From NCBI GenBank assembly GCA_029260295.1, contig JAJDDN010000008.1, forward strand, positions 496,001 through 560,000: a DNA stretch of 64,000 nucleotides, read 5' to 3'. The first letter of the stretch is position 1. The number at the start of each line of letters is the position of its first letter. Positions 27,372 to 36,440 of the stretch are shown here, piece by piece. The position numbers and the translations under genes were made by a program. The notes beneath the pieces are model-generated. The model was not told the DNA's origin and searched no databases. It saw nothing but the letters and a program-made list of their open reading frames with translations. The stretch is from Phycisphaerales bacterium (GTDB lineage Bacteria > Planctomycetota > Phycisphaerae > Phycisphaerales > UBA1924).

Positions 27372-28724
27372 TTAGTCAATAGTCTTGGGAATGTCCAACT
27401 CTTCACACTTCCGATACAGGCTCGATACACCAATACCAAGCTGCTTGGCCGTTTCTGCCTTGTCATGGTGATGCCTTCGCAAGCTGTAGATAATGTGCTG
27501 GCGTTCAAACTGGCGGATAGACTCACGCAGGTCTTCGCCCGAATCATCATCTGCATAATCAACCGTAAATGGTATATCCCTGAGGCAAATCTCTCGACCT
27601 TCTGCAAAGATAATCGCCCTTTCAATCACATTCTCAAGTTCACGGATATTTCCTCTCCATGGGTGAGACAACAGAGCACGGATTGCACCATTGGTAATCC
27701 CGCTGACCTGCTTATTCATCTGCCTTGAGTACAAATCAATAAAGTGGTGCACAAGAATAGGAATATCCGCCTTTCGTGCCGAAAGTGTAGGGAGTTGAAG
27801 TTTAACTACATCTAAACGATACAACAAGTCCTCGCGAAACTCGCCCTCTTCAACAAGTTTGTTCAGATCCTGATTTGATGCGGCAATTACCCGCACATCA
27901 ATCGGCCTAGCCCGTGTATCTCCTACAGGAACAACCATGCGTTCCTCGAGCACTCGAAGCAGAGAACTCTGGGCGTTCTTTGGGAGTGATGAGATTTCAT
28001 CGAGGAACACGGTCCCACCGTTAGCACTTTCAAAGAAGCCGACCCGATCGCGGATCGCACCGGTAAAGGCCCCCTTGCAATGCCCAAAGAGCTCGGATTC
28101 AATAAGCCCATCCGGAATTGCACCACAGTTTACAGGGATAAAAGGTTTATTGTGGGTAATACCGTTAAAGTGTATCGCCTTAGCAAACAGCTCCTTTCCG
28201 GTCCCTGATGCACCGACTATTAAAACATTGCTCTTTACAGTGGACAGCTTTTGAACCACCTCAAAGAGCTTAATCATGTTTGGCGATTCACTCACTAAAT
28301 TATGGAAAGTGCTTCCCGCAGCAAGTTGCTTGGCCATTATCTCACGATCCCGAGAAACTTCACTGAACTCGATCGCACGCTTGATTTTTAACAGTAGATC
28401 ATCAAACTGGACCGGCTTGAGCAGGTAATCCCATGCGCCAATATGAATTGCGGACACAGCGTCTTCCACAGTTCCGTAAGCGGTCATCATAATAACCGGC
28501 GTTTGCGGGGCAAGCTGCTTAATATGCGCAAGCAGGCTCATCCCGTCCATCTCAGGCATGCGTACATCCGACAAAACAACATCCACGGATCGCTCAAGTA
28601 AAATCTCATGGGCGACGCGTCCATTCTCTGCTTGAATTGGCTCATACCCCTCGTCTTCAAGGAGACTCGCCATCGATTCGCGAAGAATCTTCTCGTCATC
28701 AACTATTAAAACAACTTTGCTCAT
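27372..28724 (-). CDS. Sigma-54-dependent response regulator, NtrC family
   Basis: The 450-residue regulator has a receiver domain (1-120) with phospho-acceptor Asp53 in VVLSDVRMPEMDG and a lysine in LLKPVQFDD. The AAA+ domain carries Walker A GASGTGKE (171-178), the sigma-54-contacting GAFTGA loop (218-223) and Walker B GGTVFLDEISSLP. A Fis-type helix-turn-helix ends it (AETAKQLGIGVSSLYRKCEEL). It should activate RNA polymerase-sigma-54 at promoters such as those at 27222, 36299 and 37600. The gene is the last of the barrel/lipoprotein/cytochrome operon; its ATG overlaps the preceding cytochrome stop by 4 bp. Confidence 0.96.
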   Translation of the reverse strand: MSKVVLIVDDEKILRESMASLLEDEGYEPIQAENGRVAHEILLERSVDVVLSDVRMPEMDGMSLLAHIKQLAPQTPVIMMTAYGTVEDAVSAIHIGAWDYLLKPVQFDDLLLKIKRAIEFSEVSRDREIMAKQLAAGSTFHNLVSESPNMIKLFEVVQKLSTVKSNVLIVGASGTGKELFAKAIHFNGITHNKPFIPVNCGAIPDGLIESELFGHCKGAFTGAIRDRVGFFESANGGTVFLDEISSLPKNAQSSLLRVLEERMVVPVGDTRARPIDVRVIAASNQDLNKLVEEGEFREDLLYRLDVVKLQLPTLSARKADIPILVHHFIDLYSRQMNKQVSGITNGAIRALLSHPWRGNIRELENVIERAIIFAEGREICLRDIPFTVDYADDDSGEDLRESIRQFERQHIIYSLRRHHHDKAETAKQLGIGVSSLYRKCEELDIPKTID

Positions 28725-30349
28725 TGCGAATAACCCTCAGCAGAATGATCTTCCCCATGACAAGTCAGATAGCACTGGCCTGCGAACCGACCAAGTGATT
28801 CGTACTTGAGAAATCCAGTGTCGGGATCAGGAAATACGATTGATGTATCAAAATTAATCAGATGGCTATTGTTTGTCCGGTTGCCCTGCGAAGAAGAAAC
28901 TCCATGAGAATCATGGCACGCAGCACACGAAATATCTTCATCCAAATGATCACTGTGAGGGAATGAACGATCTGATAGAATCCCATTGTCACCTTCTCTC
29001 CAGTGGCATGTATAACAAAGTGCGTAAGCGGCCGCGCTCTCGGGAGTATAATCCGCAGTCTCATATCGAGCAATTAGAACTGGCTCTTCGTTGGATCCAT
29101 GAACCCCATTGGGCCCTGAGCTACCAGCCAAGAAGCTGGTATCCGAGCCATGACAATCGCTGCAGTACATCACGCTACTTTCTGACCACCCAGGTTTGAG
29201 ACTCGGAACATCTGTGTTCTGACCTGGCCCCAGAACCGGATGAGAAGAAACCGCTGAAAATGCAAACTCAAGCCGAGTGTTGTTCTGGACAATTTGCCGA
29301 GGAATCACCAGCGAACTTATCGCTGTCTGATCGCTGTGACATTTAAAGCACACCTCGTACTCCGCAGCAGCTATCTCAACAGGCGAACCCGAAGCATTTA
29401 TCCCGTCAATAGCCCCGAAGTTTGGATGAATCGCAGGCGCACTCGCCGTTCCTAACATCATTGTGTGAGAATCATGACAATCGGCACAGGTTACATGATC
29501 AGGTATCGGGTCAACTGGGTCAACCAAGCTATTCGTGTCATGAACCGACATCTTTGCTAAATCCGATCCAATATTGGCTGCCCCCATATGCGATCCGTCA
29601 TGGCATGTCAGACAGCTTGAGGTAATTCGATCCCCTTTGAGCAAATATGGCCCACTCGGAGCACTATGCGTTTGATGACAACTCCTGCAGTCTTGGTGCT
29701 CAACGATAGTTGTATTTGTTATCTGATGACAAGTTCGACACAATGCCGAGTTGTCATTGCTAAGAACGAGGAACTCTCCAAAGCTATTGTCATGGGCGTT
29801 ATGACATGTGGTGCATTGAAGTTCACGGTTCACATCAAGATGGACATCAGATGGAAGCCCTGCGGGATCGATTAAATGCGGATCCTTCGAGACTAATAGA
29901 GAGTCGTAAGAAAATGAAATCGGATGATCATCGGCCAGATCGGTTCCAAGATTTGAGGCACCCGGCGGAAGAGTAGTGATCCCACCCGCCATTTGGATGA
30001 TCTGATCCTGAGAGATCACACTCCCAACCGCAATCGTCCCGTCATGACATGAAAGACACATTTTCGATGAACCTGTTGGCTGACCCGGTTTTGCATCGAG
30101 TGAGTTGCTTGAATACACGGAGTAAGCCGCGACGGGGAGATACCTATTCCAGAGCGGTTGAATCGGCGAAGCGTTATGTGGCGTATGACAAAATATACAG
30201 ATCTGCTCTTCAGTACTGGCATGAAGAATGCCAGGCCCCCCGGCAGAAAGATTATGAGGGGTATCAACAATGCTTTGGCCCTGGCCATTTGCAAAGCTAC
30301 CGACAACTGCGGTAAATAGGAGGGCCAAGTGTACATATTTGCAAATCAT
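28721..30349 (-). CDS. Exported multiheme cytochrome c, 11 CXXCH plus one CX3CH site
   Basis: This 542-residue protein has a signal peptide (MICKYVHLALLFTAVVGSFANGQ). The N-terminal ~220 residues repeat the layout of the tetraheme protein at 35558-36208: HNLSAGG, CIFCHTPHNA, PLWNR, CLSCHDGTIA, NLGTDLADDHPISF, CTTCHNAH, CRTCHQ. Seven more CXXCH sites follow, and a CYLTCH site lies near the C-terminus. It therefore looks like a fusion of the small tetraheme module with a longer multiheme region, plausibly a connector between periplasmic and surface cytochromes. Its start overlaps the upstream NHL lipoprotein stop by 4 bp and its stop overlaps the ntrC-type gene. Confidence 0.92.
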   Translation of the reverse strand: MICKYVHLALLFTAVVGSFANGQGQSIVDTPHNLSAGGPGILHASTEEQICIFCHTPHNASPIQPLWNRYLPVAAYSVYSSNSLDAKPGQPTGSSKMCLSCHDGTIAVGSVISQDQIIQMAGGITTLPPGASNLGTDLADDHPISFSYDSLLVSKDPHLIDPAGLPSDVHLDVNRELQCTTCHNAHDNSFGEFLVLSNDNSALCRTCHQITNTTIVEHQDCRSCHQTHSAPSGPYLLKGDRITSSCLTCHDGSHMGAANIGSDLAKMSVHDTNSLVDPVDPIPDHVTCADCHDSHTMMLGTASAPAIHPNFGAIDGINASGSPVEIAAAEYEVCFKCHSDQTAISSLVIPRQIVQNNTRLEFAFSAVSSHPVLGPGQNTDVPSLKPGWSESSVMYCSDCHGSDTSFLAGSSGPNGVHGSNEEPVLIARYETADYTPESAAAYALCYTCHWREGDNGILSDRSFPHSDHLDEDISCAACHDSHGVSSSQGNRTNNSHLINFDTSIVFPDPDTGFLKYESLGRFAGQCYLTCHGEDHSAEGYSQ

Positions 30350-31428
30350 TGCTGTCCCTCCGGCAAGTACTTGAATACCTGGAGTCTCTGATTATAGGAG
30401 TCCGCTATCCAAATATGGTTGTCATGATCAATATGTATGCCTGTCGGCAGCCAGAACTGGCCCGGCCCATGGCCTTCTTGACCAAAGTTGAGCAAGAAGC
30501 CTCCATCTCTATCAAAAATCTGCACAGATTCAAAGTGTGAATCAATTACATAGATATGCCCATCCGAATCCATTGCAACACCTTTCGGATGAGAAAAATA
30601 CCCAGGCAGGTCACCTTTTTCACCAATCTGAAGGACAGGATTCAAATCGGCATCGAATACCTGAACTCTGAAATTGAGCGAATCACTGACAATAAGTGAG
30701 CCGTCGTTCCCGAATGCTAAATTGGTTGGAAAGTTGAACTCCCCAGGCCCGGTCCCCCGCTGCCCAACTCGTTCAATCAGTTCACCATCAAATGAAAGAA
30801 CTACGACTTGATGAGCTCCAACATCGGCAACGAAGATCCTGTGTGTATCGGGATCAATAGCAAGCCCGCTTGGTTTCTCAAGGACTCCGCCACCCAATAT
30901 CCCCAAGTAGCTTGAATCTGAATCAAATGCATGGAGTACGCCTCCAGCTGAATCTGATACCAACAAGCGATCCATCGCGTCAAAAACTACCCCGACCGGC
31001 TGAGAAAGAATCCCATCGATCGGATCTGGAATCCATTGCTCGTAGGCCCGAGTCTTTAAGTTGAAGACATGCACCGCCTGCGCATTGGAATCGCACACAA
31101 ATACTCGGCCGTTGCCATCGGAACACACTCCGTACGGGGTGAGCATCCCTTGGTCAGACCCCTTACCAAAGATTGATTCTGTAAATGATTTGGTAAACGA
31201 CTTCGCCGGCTTGAGATCCTTGTCGGTGCTCAAGGAACCAACATACTCAATACGAGCCTCAGCCGGCGGTTGAGGCCAATACAAAGGTGATTCCAAAGGC
31301 TCAAACAAAACTCCCTTAGGCTGAGAACACCCCACCAATGCGAAACCAAAAGCAAGGATAACTAATCCAGTTGCCACTCTCCAAAGCTCCGCAAACAAAA
31401 ATGCCTTGCGATTGATTGTTCTCATCAT
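30346..31428 (-). CDS. NHL-repeat beta-propeller lipoprotein
   Basis: I start at one of two adjacent ATGs (31428/31425, MMRTINRKAF), since the longer frame to 31551 would overlap the barrel gene by 88 bp. The ~360-residue product has a lipoprotein signal ending FALVGC, then WPQPPAEARIEYVGSL, and about six NHL blades with recurring patterns such as PYGVCSDGNGRVFVCD, PSGLAIDPDTHRIFVAD, PKGVAMDSDGHIYVID and PTGIHIDHDNHIWIAD. It should be anchored in the outer membrane as a protein-interaction or scaffold propeller. It is paralogous to the lipoprotein at 34150-35424 and translationally coupled to the following cytochrome. Confidence 0.88.
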   Translation of the reverse strand: MMRTINRKAFLFAELWRVATGLVILAFGFALVGCSQPKGVLFEPLESPLYWPQPPAEARIEYVGSLSTDKDLKPAKSFTKSFTESIFGKGSDQGMLTPYGVCSDGNGRVFVCDSNAQAVHVFNLKTRAYEQWIPDPIDGILSQPVGVVFDAMDRLLVSDSAGGVLHAFDSDSSYLGILGGGVLEKPSGLAIDPDTHRIFVADVGAHQVVVLSFDGELIERVGQRGTGPGEFNFPTNLAFGNDGSLIVSDSLNFRVQVFDADLNPVLQIGEKGDLPGYFSHPKGVAMDSDGHIYVIDSHFESVQIFDRDGGFLLNFGQEGHGPGQFWLPTGIHIDHDNHIWIADSYNQRLQVFKYLPEGQQ

Positions 31429-31463
31429 TTCAATATACACGATAGACTTCCTTGTAGTCACGC

Positions 31464-33497
31464 TCAGAACTCCCTTTTGGCACCAAATGTGAATGTCTGT
31501 GAGGTGCTTTCTCGAGAATCGCCGGTCAAAAACGAATGTCGAAGCGAGCAATACAACAATGTTTGACGATGCCTCCAGTTCAGATCAAAGACCACCTCAT
31601 ACGCGTCTGAGTTTGATCCTCCGCTGTCTTCTTCACGCCGGTATGTACCCACCAGAGTACTCCGAAGCTGGTCTCCGTGCTTAGCCGTCCATCGAGCGGT
31701 CAGGTTGGCGATCTGTGTCTGCAGATCCTCCTGGGTCCGATCCGTGTTCAAGTAGTAGGCGCTGATCGAAACCGCGCTCCGGTTGCTGATTCGATTGGTG
31801 TATCTGCCTTCGAGCCTGGTAGAGTTGAACGGAGATAGCGTGCTGTCATGGATCTGATGCTCGGCTGTCATCGAAATCTTTCCAATGTCATAATCCAAAC
31901 CGAAAATAAAGTCATTAAAATCGTTCCCTGTAAATGGGACAAACCCGATCGTCGATCGATCCTGTGATTGATCTCGATACCGCAGATACGGGCTCAACCC
32001 CTTGAGAGGCCCGTCAACGATCCGGTATCTGACCGTAGCTCCAAAGCCCAATGTATCAGTCGTATTCTCAGGCTCGGGACCGATCTGGTATGTAATCAAT
32101 ACCGTCTGACCCGCAGAGATACTCCCGCCAAGCGACCTCCGTACTTCTATGCTGTCACTCAGAATCCGCAAGGTGTAGTCCGCCCCTTCTAGATAAGTGA
32201 CTATCCCCGCCTGGTCAGTCACAGTTATTGAACTCGCGACAATATTTCTTCGGCTAAGAACTACAAAACCCGACGCCCCAAAGGTATGCGATTCATCGGT
32301 AATAAAGATTGACGAGCCCCGCTCGCCGTCGTCCTGATGGTTGTAGTTCATATTGACGGAGGCATTGAATAATCCATGAGGAACGATTTTTTGATACTTC
32401 GTTCCGAGATCAAAGAAGTATTGCCTGCTCTCAAAGGACCCCTCACTGAGCATAAAAATGCTTGACCCGACCTGCCCTGTTGTCGTCAAGCTATCAAAGA
32501 GATCATGCCGAAAGCTTGCGACACCCCGATGATTTGTTTGCTCGCTTAAACTCCTTGTTTGCTGATCGAACATGTATGTGTATTTCGTTTCAAAGTCCTT
32601 GGAGTGTTCTAGCCGAAGGGTTTCATCGAGCCGGACACGGTTTACCGGAAAGTTGCCTGTTTCTTTGAACAAGCGAAAAGAGGACCGGATGCTGTGCTGT
32701 GAGGTTGTCCCGAAGTCATAGGTATGATTCACAAACACATCATGGCGAATAAAGCTGTTGGCCGTCAAAATCTGCCCGGATTCATCGATATTTGACAAGG
32801 TATAGTCCCACCAGAACCGGTGCCCGCCCAGAGGCTTAACCCGCCCTTGCCACGCGAATGAATCTTGGACGATATCTGAATCCGTACCGAAAAAACGACC
32901 GGTTTGAATCTGCTCTCTGTGAAAAATCTGAAACTGGTTCGACATAAAGTCAGCATTCAGCAAGAGCCTCGCTCCATGCTCGGTCGAAATACTATCCAGT
33001 GATTCGGAGAACTGGCGAGACAGAAGCACTTGGGACCTTCGCGAATACAGAGTCAGGGGCGTATTGCTCCGCTGAAGTAATACAGCGCTGGCATCGTACT
33101 CACTGATCGTTTCCGAGGTCCTGCTAGAATCAACCGAGTCGCTGCTATCAATATCTTCTTGTGCGAGTCGCAAACTCAAACTCAAATCCAGCTTAAGTAA
33201 GTTTGGATCCCCTATAAAGCCTTCCCCGCCAATAGTGAAAGTTTCTCGGAATATATTCTCTGTAGTCTTTGTGTTTACACCCAGCGCGTCGGTGCTGTCG
33301 TTGAGCCGCGATCTCCAGTATGCCTCGATGGACACATGAAGACTCTCAAGCTCAAATGCCTTGAGTTTTTCACGCTGCCCAACGATGATCGGCCCACCAT
33401 CTTGAGCAGTTGTTACAGTACAAATGGAGTTAAAACACACGAATATCGCCGTGAGCAGCATTCTGAAACGCATTCTATCAGAACGCTCAAGGCTCAT
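31464..33497 (-). CDS. Large outer-membrane beta-barrel protein of the cytochrome operon
   Basis: I choose the ATG at 33497 (MSLERSDRMRFRML) because AGGAAGGGG lies 9 bases upstream; the frame runs on to 33524. The 677-residue product has a signal peptide ending TVTTAQ, many alternating-hydrophobicity beta strands throughout, and a C-terminal Phe (GAKREF), the BAM-recognition signature. A middle segment (AGIVTYLEGADYTLRIL...GGSISAGQTVLITYQ) is a small beta-sandwich seen in barrels associated with NHL proteins and cytochromes. It is a candidate porin through which multiheme cytochromes pass electrons or filaments are exported, analogous in role but not visibly homologous to MtrB/PioB. It overlaps the pentaheme gene by 11 bp. 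Confidence 0.8.
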   Translation of the reverse strand: MSLERSDRMRFRMLLTAIFVCFNSICTVTTAQDGGPIIVGQREKLKAFELESLHVSIEAYWRSRLNDSTDALGVNTKTTENIFRETFTIGGEGFIGDPNLLKLDLSLSLRLAQEDIDSSDSVDSSRTSETISEYDASAVLLQRSNTPLTLYSRRSQVLLSRQFSESLDSISTEHGARLLLNADFMSNQFQIFHREQIQTGRFFGTDSDIVQDSFAWQGRVKPLGGHRFWWDYTLSNIDESGQILTANSFIRHDVFVNHTYDFGTTSQHSIRSSFRLFKETGNFPVNRVRLDETLRLEHSKDFETKYTYMFDQQTRSLSEQTNHRGVASFRHDLFDSLTTTGQVGSSIFMLSEGSFESRQYFFDLGTKYQKIVPHGLFNASVNMNYNHQDDGERGSSIFITDESHTFGASGFVVLSRRNIVASSITVTDQAGIVTYLEGADYTLRILSDSIEVRRSLGGSISAGQTVLITYQIGPEPENTTDTLGFGATVRYRIVDGPLKGLSPYLRYRDQSQDRSTIGFVPFTGNDFNDFIFGLDYDIGKISMTAEHQIHDSTLSPFNSTRLEGRYTNRISNRSAVSISAYYLNTDRTQEDLQTQIANLTARWTAKHGDQLRSTLVGTYRREEDSGGSNSDAYEVVFDLNWRHRQTLLYCSLRHSFLTGDSRESTSQTFTFGAKREF

Positions 33498-34137
33498 TCG
33501 TGTCTTCCCCTTCCTGATAATCACCAGAAACGGTTTCTTTGCTTTCGTCTACTGTAATCAATGATTGATTGATCAGAAAGAATGGAACCTCCCCACCATG
33601 ACCAGAGTGACAATCTGTGCAACTGCGTTCAAGATCAGAATGAGACGGGATCAAACTTTCTGTATCAAACTCATGACATTGCAAGCACATCTCAGGTCCA
33701 GTCGCCCTGAGCAGGTTTGAAAGAGCTGAAATATGAGGATTATGACACATCAAACACGCATTACCGGTCACTGCCCCGTGCATGTATGCGTATTGCTCCT
33801 TTACATCCGTATGGCATCCCGAGCACATACTCGAATCATCCATACCCAAGAGCATGTTGCTCAGATCGGAGTGGCATTCAAAGCAAGCCTCATCCGTGTA
33901 TGGCTTGTGCTCAGAATAAGTCGAACTCTTGGCGATCGATTGCCCATACAGTATCTCGGGAGCATTGGGATCCGGGACACCATCAAATATCTTGCTTAGA
34001 AACTCATAGTTATTCTCAACACTGCACCCACCCCACCACAATAAAATCAATAACGATGCAAAGATCCCACCCACCAAGCAGACCGCCTGCCCCATGAATC
34101 CTTTCATTGCCCATTTCTTGTCGAATATCCGATCCAT
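33487..34137 (-). CDS. Membrane-anchored or lipoprotein pentaheme cytochrome c
   Basis: The 216-residue protein starts at 34137 after AAGGAGATCG. One N-terminal hydrophobic segment (QAVCLVGGIFASLLILLWWGGCSV) ends in a cysteine that could be lipidated, though WGGC is an imperfect lipobox; an uncleaved anchor is the alternative. Five CXXCH motifs follow: CFECH, CSGCH, CLMCHNPH, CLQCH and CTDCH. The gene sits between the two partners most likely to interact with it, the NHL lipoprotein upstream (12 bp gap) and the barrel downstream (11 bp overlap). It may be the heme module that docks at the barrel. Confidence 0.88.
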   Translation of the reverse strand: MDRIFDKKWAMKGFMGQAVCLVGGIFASLLILLWWGGCSVENNYEFLSKIFDGVPDPNAPEILYGQSIAKSSTYSEHKPYTDEACFECHSDLSNMLLGMDDSSMCSGCHTDVKEQYAYMHGAVTGNACLMCHNPHISALSNLLRATGPEMCLQCHEFDTESLIPSHSDLERSCTDCHSGHGGEVPFFLINQSLITVDESKETVSGDYQEGEDTNEP

Positions 34138-34149
34138 CAGACGATCTCC

Positions 34150-35424
34150 TTACGGGGAGCTCGGCTCTTGCGTCTTAACCTCTGGCTCATCAGGCGAGCT
34201 TTGCACCTGAGGAATATCATTGGTTAATGTATTGACTTCATTCTCTTTCCGGACACCCGACGGCACCTCAGACATCGTTGGTGCGAGATCATCAACACTC
34301 ATCCCCTCACGGAGGTTTCCAACCGCAAAGACCCCAACCTTGTTTGGGCCAAACTGGTTGGTGACAAGTACGATCTGGTCCACATCAAACGCTGGATGGA
34401 TATATTCCCTGAAAATTTCAATATCGTGCTCTGTAGTTGTTACTCCAGCCGGGAGATTCATTGCGCCAGGATGTGCACCGCCCGATCCAAAGAACATCAG
34501 GACTTCGCCTTCATCATTGAACATTTGGACATTATCAAAAGCGGCATCAACGACATAAGCAATCCCATTCTCGTCCACTGACAAGTGCTTTGGACGAACA
34601 AACGAACCCGCTGTATCCCCTATCGTCCCCACCGCTTGAACCAAGTTGCCCTCAGGATCAAATTTTTGCAATCGGCATTTGATCACATCACAGACATACA
34701 CATACCCCTCAGCATCAACATCAATACCAAGCGGCCGGACAAACTGCCCGTCTTCCCCGCCAGGACCACCGATCGTCCGCAGCTGAGTCCCATCATACCG
34801 ATCCATTACCAGAACGCTTTGCGTTCCAAAGTCACTCACATACAACTCGTTTTCATGGACAGCAATCCCAACAGGCTTAAACCCTTCGTGCCCGAATGAT
34901 TGCACATGCCGTTCTTTGGCATCAAAGACAAACACCACGCCCCTTACGGCATCAGCAACATACTTCATCCCATCTGACGAGACTGCAATATCTGTCGGCT
35001 GAGCCATCCCGCCCAGTCCGCTAGTGGTTAAAATCCTGGTCTGCTTTTTCTTCAGGTCTAGAACCACAAGCCCTGGGTTGCGAATATCACAGACATAGAT
35101 CTTCCCGTCCCACATCTCAACCCCGTAGGGCTTATTTATAGGAAGAATGCTCGAATCCTCCCCGTACAGCAGGTCTTCGAATTTACTCCGTTTCAGATCG
35201 ATGTCTGAACTGTAACGATACGAAACGAGAAACTGAACATGAGGCTCAGCCGGGAACTGGGGCCAGAACGAGTACTGCCGATCGGATTGATTCTCTATCC
35301 TGTCAGGAGTCGATGCACACCCGTTGATGATCGGGCTGATTAATAGCAATAAACCCAAGCTAACGAACTGAGAAAGAACTCGGGACCAATACAGTACTGC
35401 CGGAGCCTGCTTTAGAGTGTTCAT
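34150..35424 (-). CDS. NHL-repeat beta-propeller lipoprotein
   Basis: This 424-residue protein has a lipoprotein signal ending LISPIINGC, then WPQFPAEPHVQFLVSY, closely parallel to the start of the other NHL lipoprotein (30346-31428). NHL blades recur as PYGVEMWDGKIYVCD, PTDIAVSSDGMKYVAD, PVGIAVHENELYVSD, PLGIDVDAEGYVYVCD and PKHLSVDENGIAYVVD. The C-terminal ~60 residues are Pro/Glu/Ser-rich and look disordered. It likely sits at the outer membrane. It is the first gene after the terminator at 35508-35544 and heads the run down to the NtrC-type regulator. I could not see a convincing promoter directly upstream. Confidence 0.88.
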   Translation of the reverse strand: MNTLKQAPAVLYWSRVLSQFVSLGLLLLISPIINGCASTPDRIENQSDRQYSFWPQFPAEPHVQFLVSYRYSSDIDLKRSKFEDLLYGEDSSILPINKPYGVEMWDGKIYVCDIRNPGLVVLDLKKKQTRILTTSGLGGMAQPTDIAVSSDGMKYVADAVRGVVFVFDAKERHVQSFGHEGFKPVGIAVHENELYVSDFGTQSVLVMDRYDGTQLRTIGGPGGEDGQFVRPLGIDVDAEGYVYVCDVIKCRLQKFDPEGNLVQAVGTIGDTAGSFVRPKHLSVDENGIAYVVDAAFDNVQMFNDEGEVLMFFGSGGAHPGAMNLPAGVTTTEHDIEIFREYIHPAFDVDQIVLVTNQFGPNKVGVFAVGNLREGMSVDDLAPTMSEVPSGVRKENEVNTLTNDIPQVQSSPDEPEVKTQEPSSP

Positions 35425-35507
35425 TTTTTGCCTCTGAAATTTTGGAATGCCCAGCGATCTGACTAGACACCGTGATTATATCATATCTGTACTTAAACAG
35501 AAGAAAA

Positions 35508-35544
35508 TGCCGCCGCCGGACCAAAAACCGATCCGACGACAGCA
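35508..35544 (-). terminator. Terminator (or attenuator) after the tetraheme cytochrome gene
   Basis: Reading leftward, a 13-bp stem (TGCTGTCGTCGGA with TCCGGCGGCGGCA, three G-U wobbles that pair only in the minus-strand RNA) encloses an 11-base loop and is followed by TTTTCTTCT. That the wobbles work only on this strand fits a leftward terminator. It would let the first gene be made in excess over the downstream barrel and lipoprotein genes. Confidence 0.75.
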
Positions 35545-35557
35545 TTCAGAGATGCAT

Positions 35558-36208
35558 TTACTTGATATGGCAGCTCAGGCACAAGGCACTGGCATTGTTT
35601 GTCATACGAAGTTGATGGTCATACCCTTTGTAGTGAGGTGTGTGGCATGTCATGCAACCAACGACATAGTCGAGGGTTCCGTCAACATTCATCTCACGGA
35701 GTTTCAACTCGCCATTTGGGCCGAGTTTGTGACTGGCATTGGCTGGTTGCCATTTCGAGGAGCCTTCTTCAAGATAGACGGCTTCACGACCAACGGGGTG
35801 GTCATCGGTCAAGTCTGTACCGATGTTTTCACTACCGTTGATAAAGATGGAACCAACCGAACCACCGAATGCATCAAGGGCAACTGTCCCGTCATGGCAA
35901 CCCATGCAGAGACGGCTGAGCTTGTCGAAAGCGGCATCGCCATCGTCAGGTCCAGCATCGTGTGTATTGCCTTCGTACATTGTGTACACAGCCGTGGTCA
36001 ATGTATGGTTCCACAACCATCCAACAGGCTCTCCTGTGACTTCACTTACAGCATTGTGGGGTGTATGGCATGGCTTACAGATTTCGCCACCAGCCCATCC
36101 CGTTCCGCTGAAGTCGTGTGCCCCACCAACCATTGAGGTTTGACCCAATGCTGGTGTTGCGAAGAGCGCCGCCAATGTTCCCGAAAGAAGCAGTGAGCGG
36201 AGTTTCAT
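35558..36208 (-). CDS. Small exported tetraheme cytochrome c, OmcE-like candidate
   Basis: The start at 36208 (MKLRSLLLSGTL) has AGGAG upstream. The 216-residue precursor has a signal peptide ending TPALGQ and a mature part of about 190 residues with exactly four CXXCH motifs: CKPCHTPHNA, CMGCHDGTVA, CMTCHTPH and CLSCH. Between them come LWNH and IGTDLTDDHPVG. At least eight further histidines are available as distal ligands, enough for four bis-His hemes. Size, heme number and the paired-CXXCH layout resemble filament-forming OmcE-type cytochromes; this is inference from pattern, not an alignment. It has its own sigma-54 promoter and terminator, as expected for an abundant structural subunit. 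Confidence 0.88.
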   Translation of the reverse strand: MKLRSLLLSGTLAALFATPALGQTSMVGGAHDFSGTGWAGGEICKPCHTPHNAVSEVTGEPVGWLWNHTLTTAVYTMYEGNTHDAGPDDGDAAFDKLSRLCMGCHDGTVALDAFGGSVGSIFINGSENIGTDLTDDHPVGREAVYLEEGSSKWQPANASHKLGPNGELKLREMNVDGTLDYVVGCMTCHTPHYKGYDHQLRMTNNASALCLSCHIK

Positions 36209-36298
36209 AATTATTCTCCTATTATTGTTTTCCTGGCAACACTTTAGTGAGGAGACCATCTCCAACTCCGCATTGCCTGTCTTGTACATCGGTATACA

Positions 36299-36314
36299 TG
36301 CAAATCAGATACCA
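36299..36314 (-). promoter_or_regulatory. Sigma-54 (-24/-12) promoter for the tetraheme cytochrome
   Basis: The minus strand reads TGGTATCTGATTTGCA, with GG-N10-GC spacing and the TTGCA -12 element intact. The predicted start is near 36288, about 80 bases before the ATG at 36208. It shares the TGGTAT -24 element with the promoter at 27222-27237. Confidence 0.72.
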
Positions 36315-36414
36315 TTCCTAGACTTCCCAAATACCCCTATTACACGCCAGAATCGCCTATCAAATCCGCTTCACATACCAACATTCCACAATCTAAGAAC
36401 TCACTACCGATAAA

Positions 36415-36427
36415 GTTCTCGAAGAAC
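36415..36427. promoter_or_regulatory. Palindromic candidate activator-binding site
   Basis: GTTCT-CGA-AGAAC is a perfect 5-bp inverted repeat, with a third half-site (AGAAC) at 36396-36400. It lies about 100-115 bp upstream of the -24 element at 36299-36314, a usual enhancer distance for NtrC-type activators. Half-sites of the same sequence also occur upstream of the other two sigma-54 promoters. Confidence 0.4.
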
Positions 36428-36440
36428 GGATGATCCGGAT

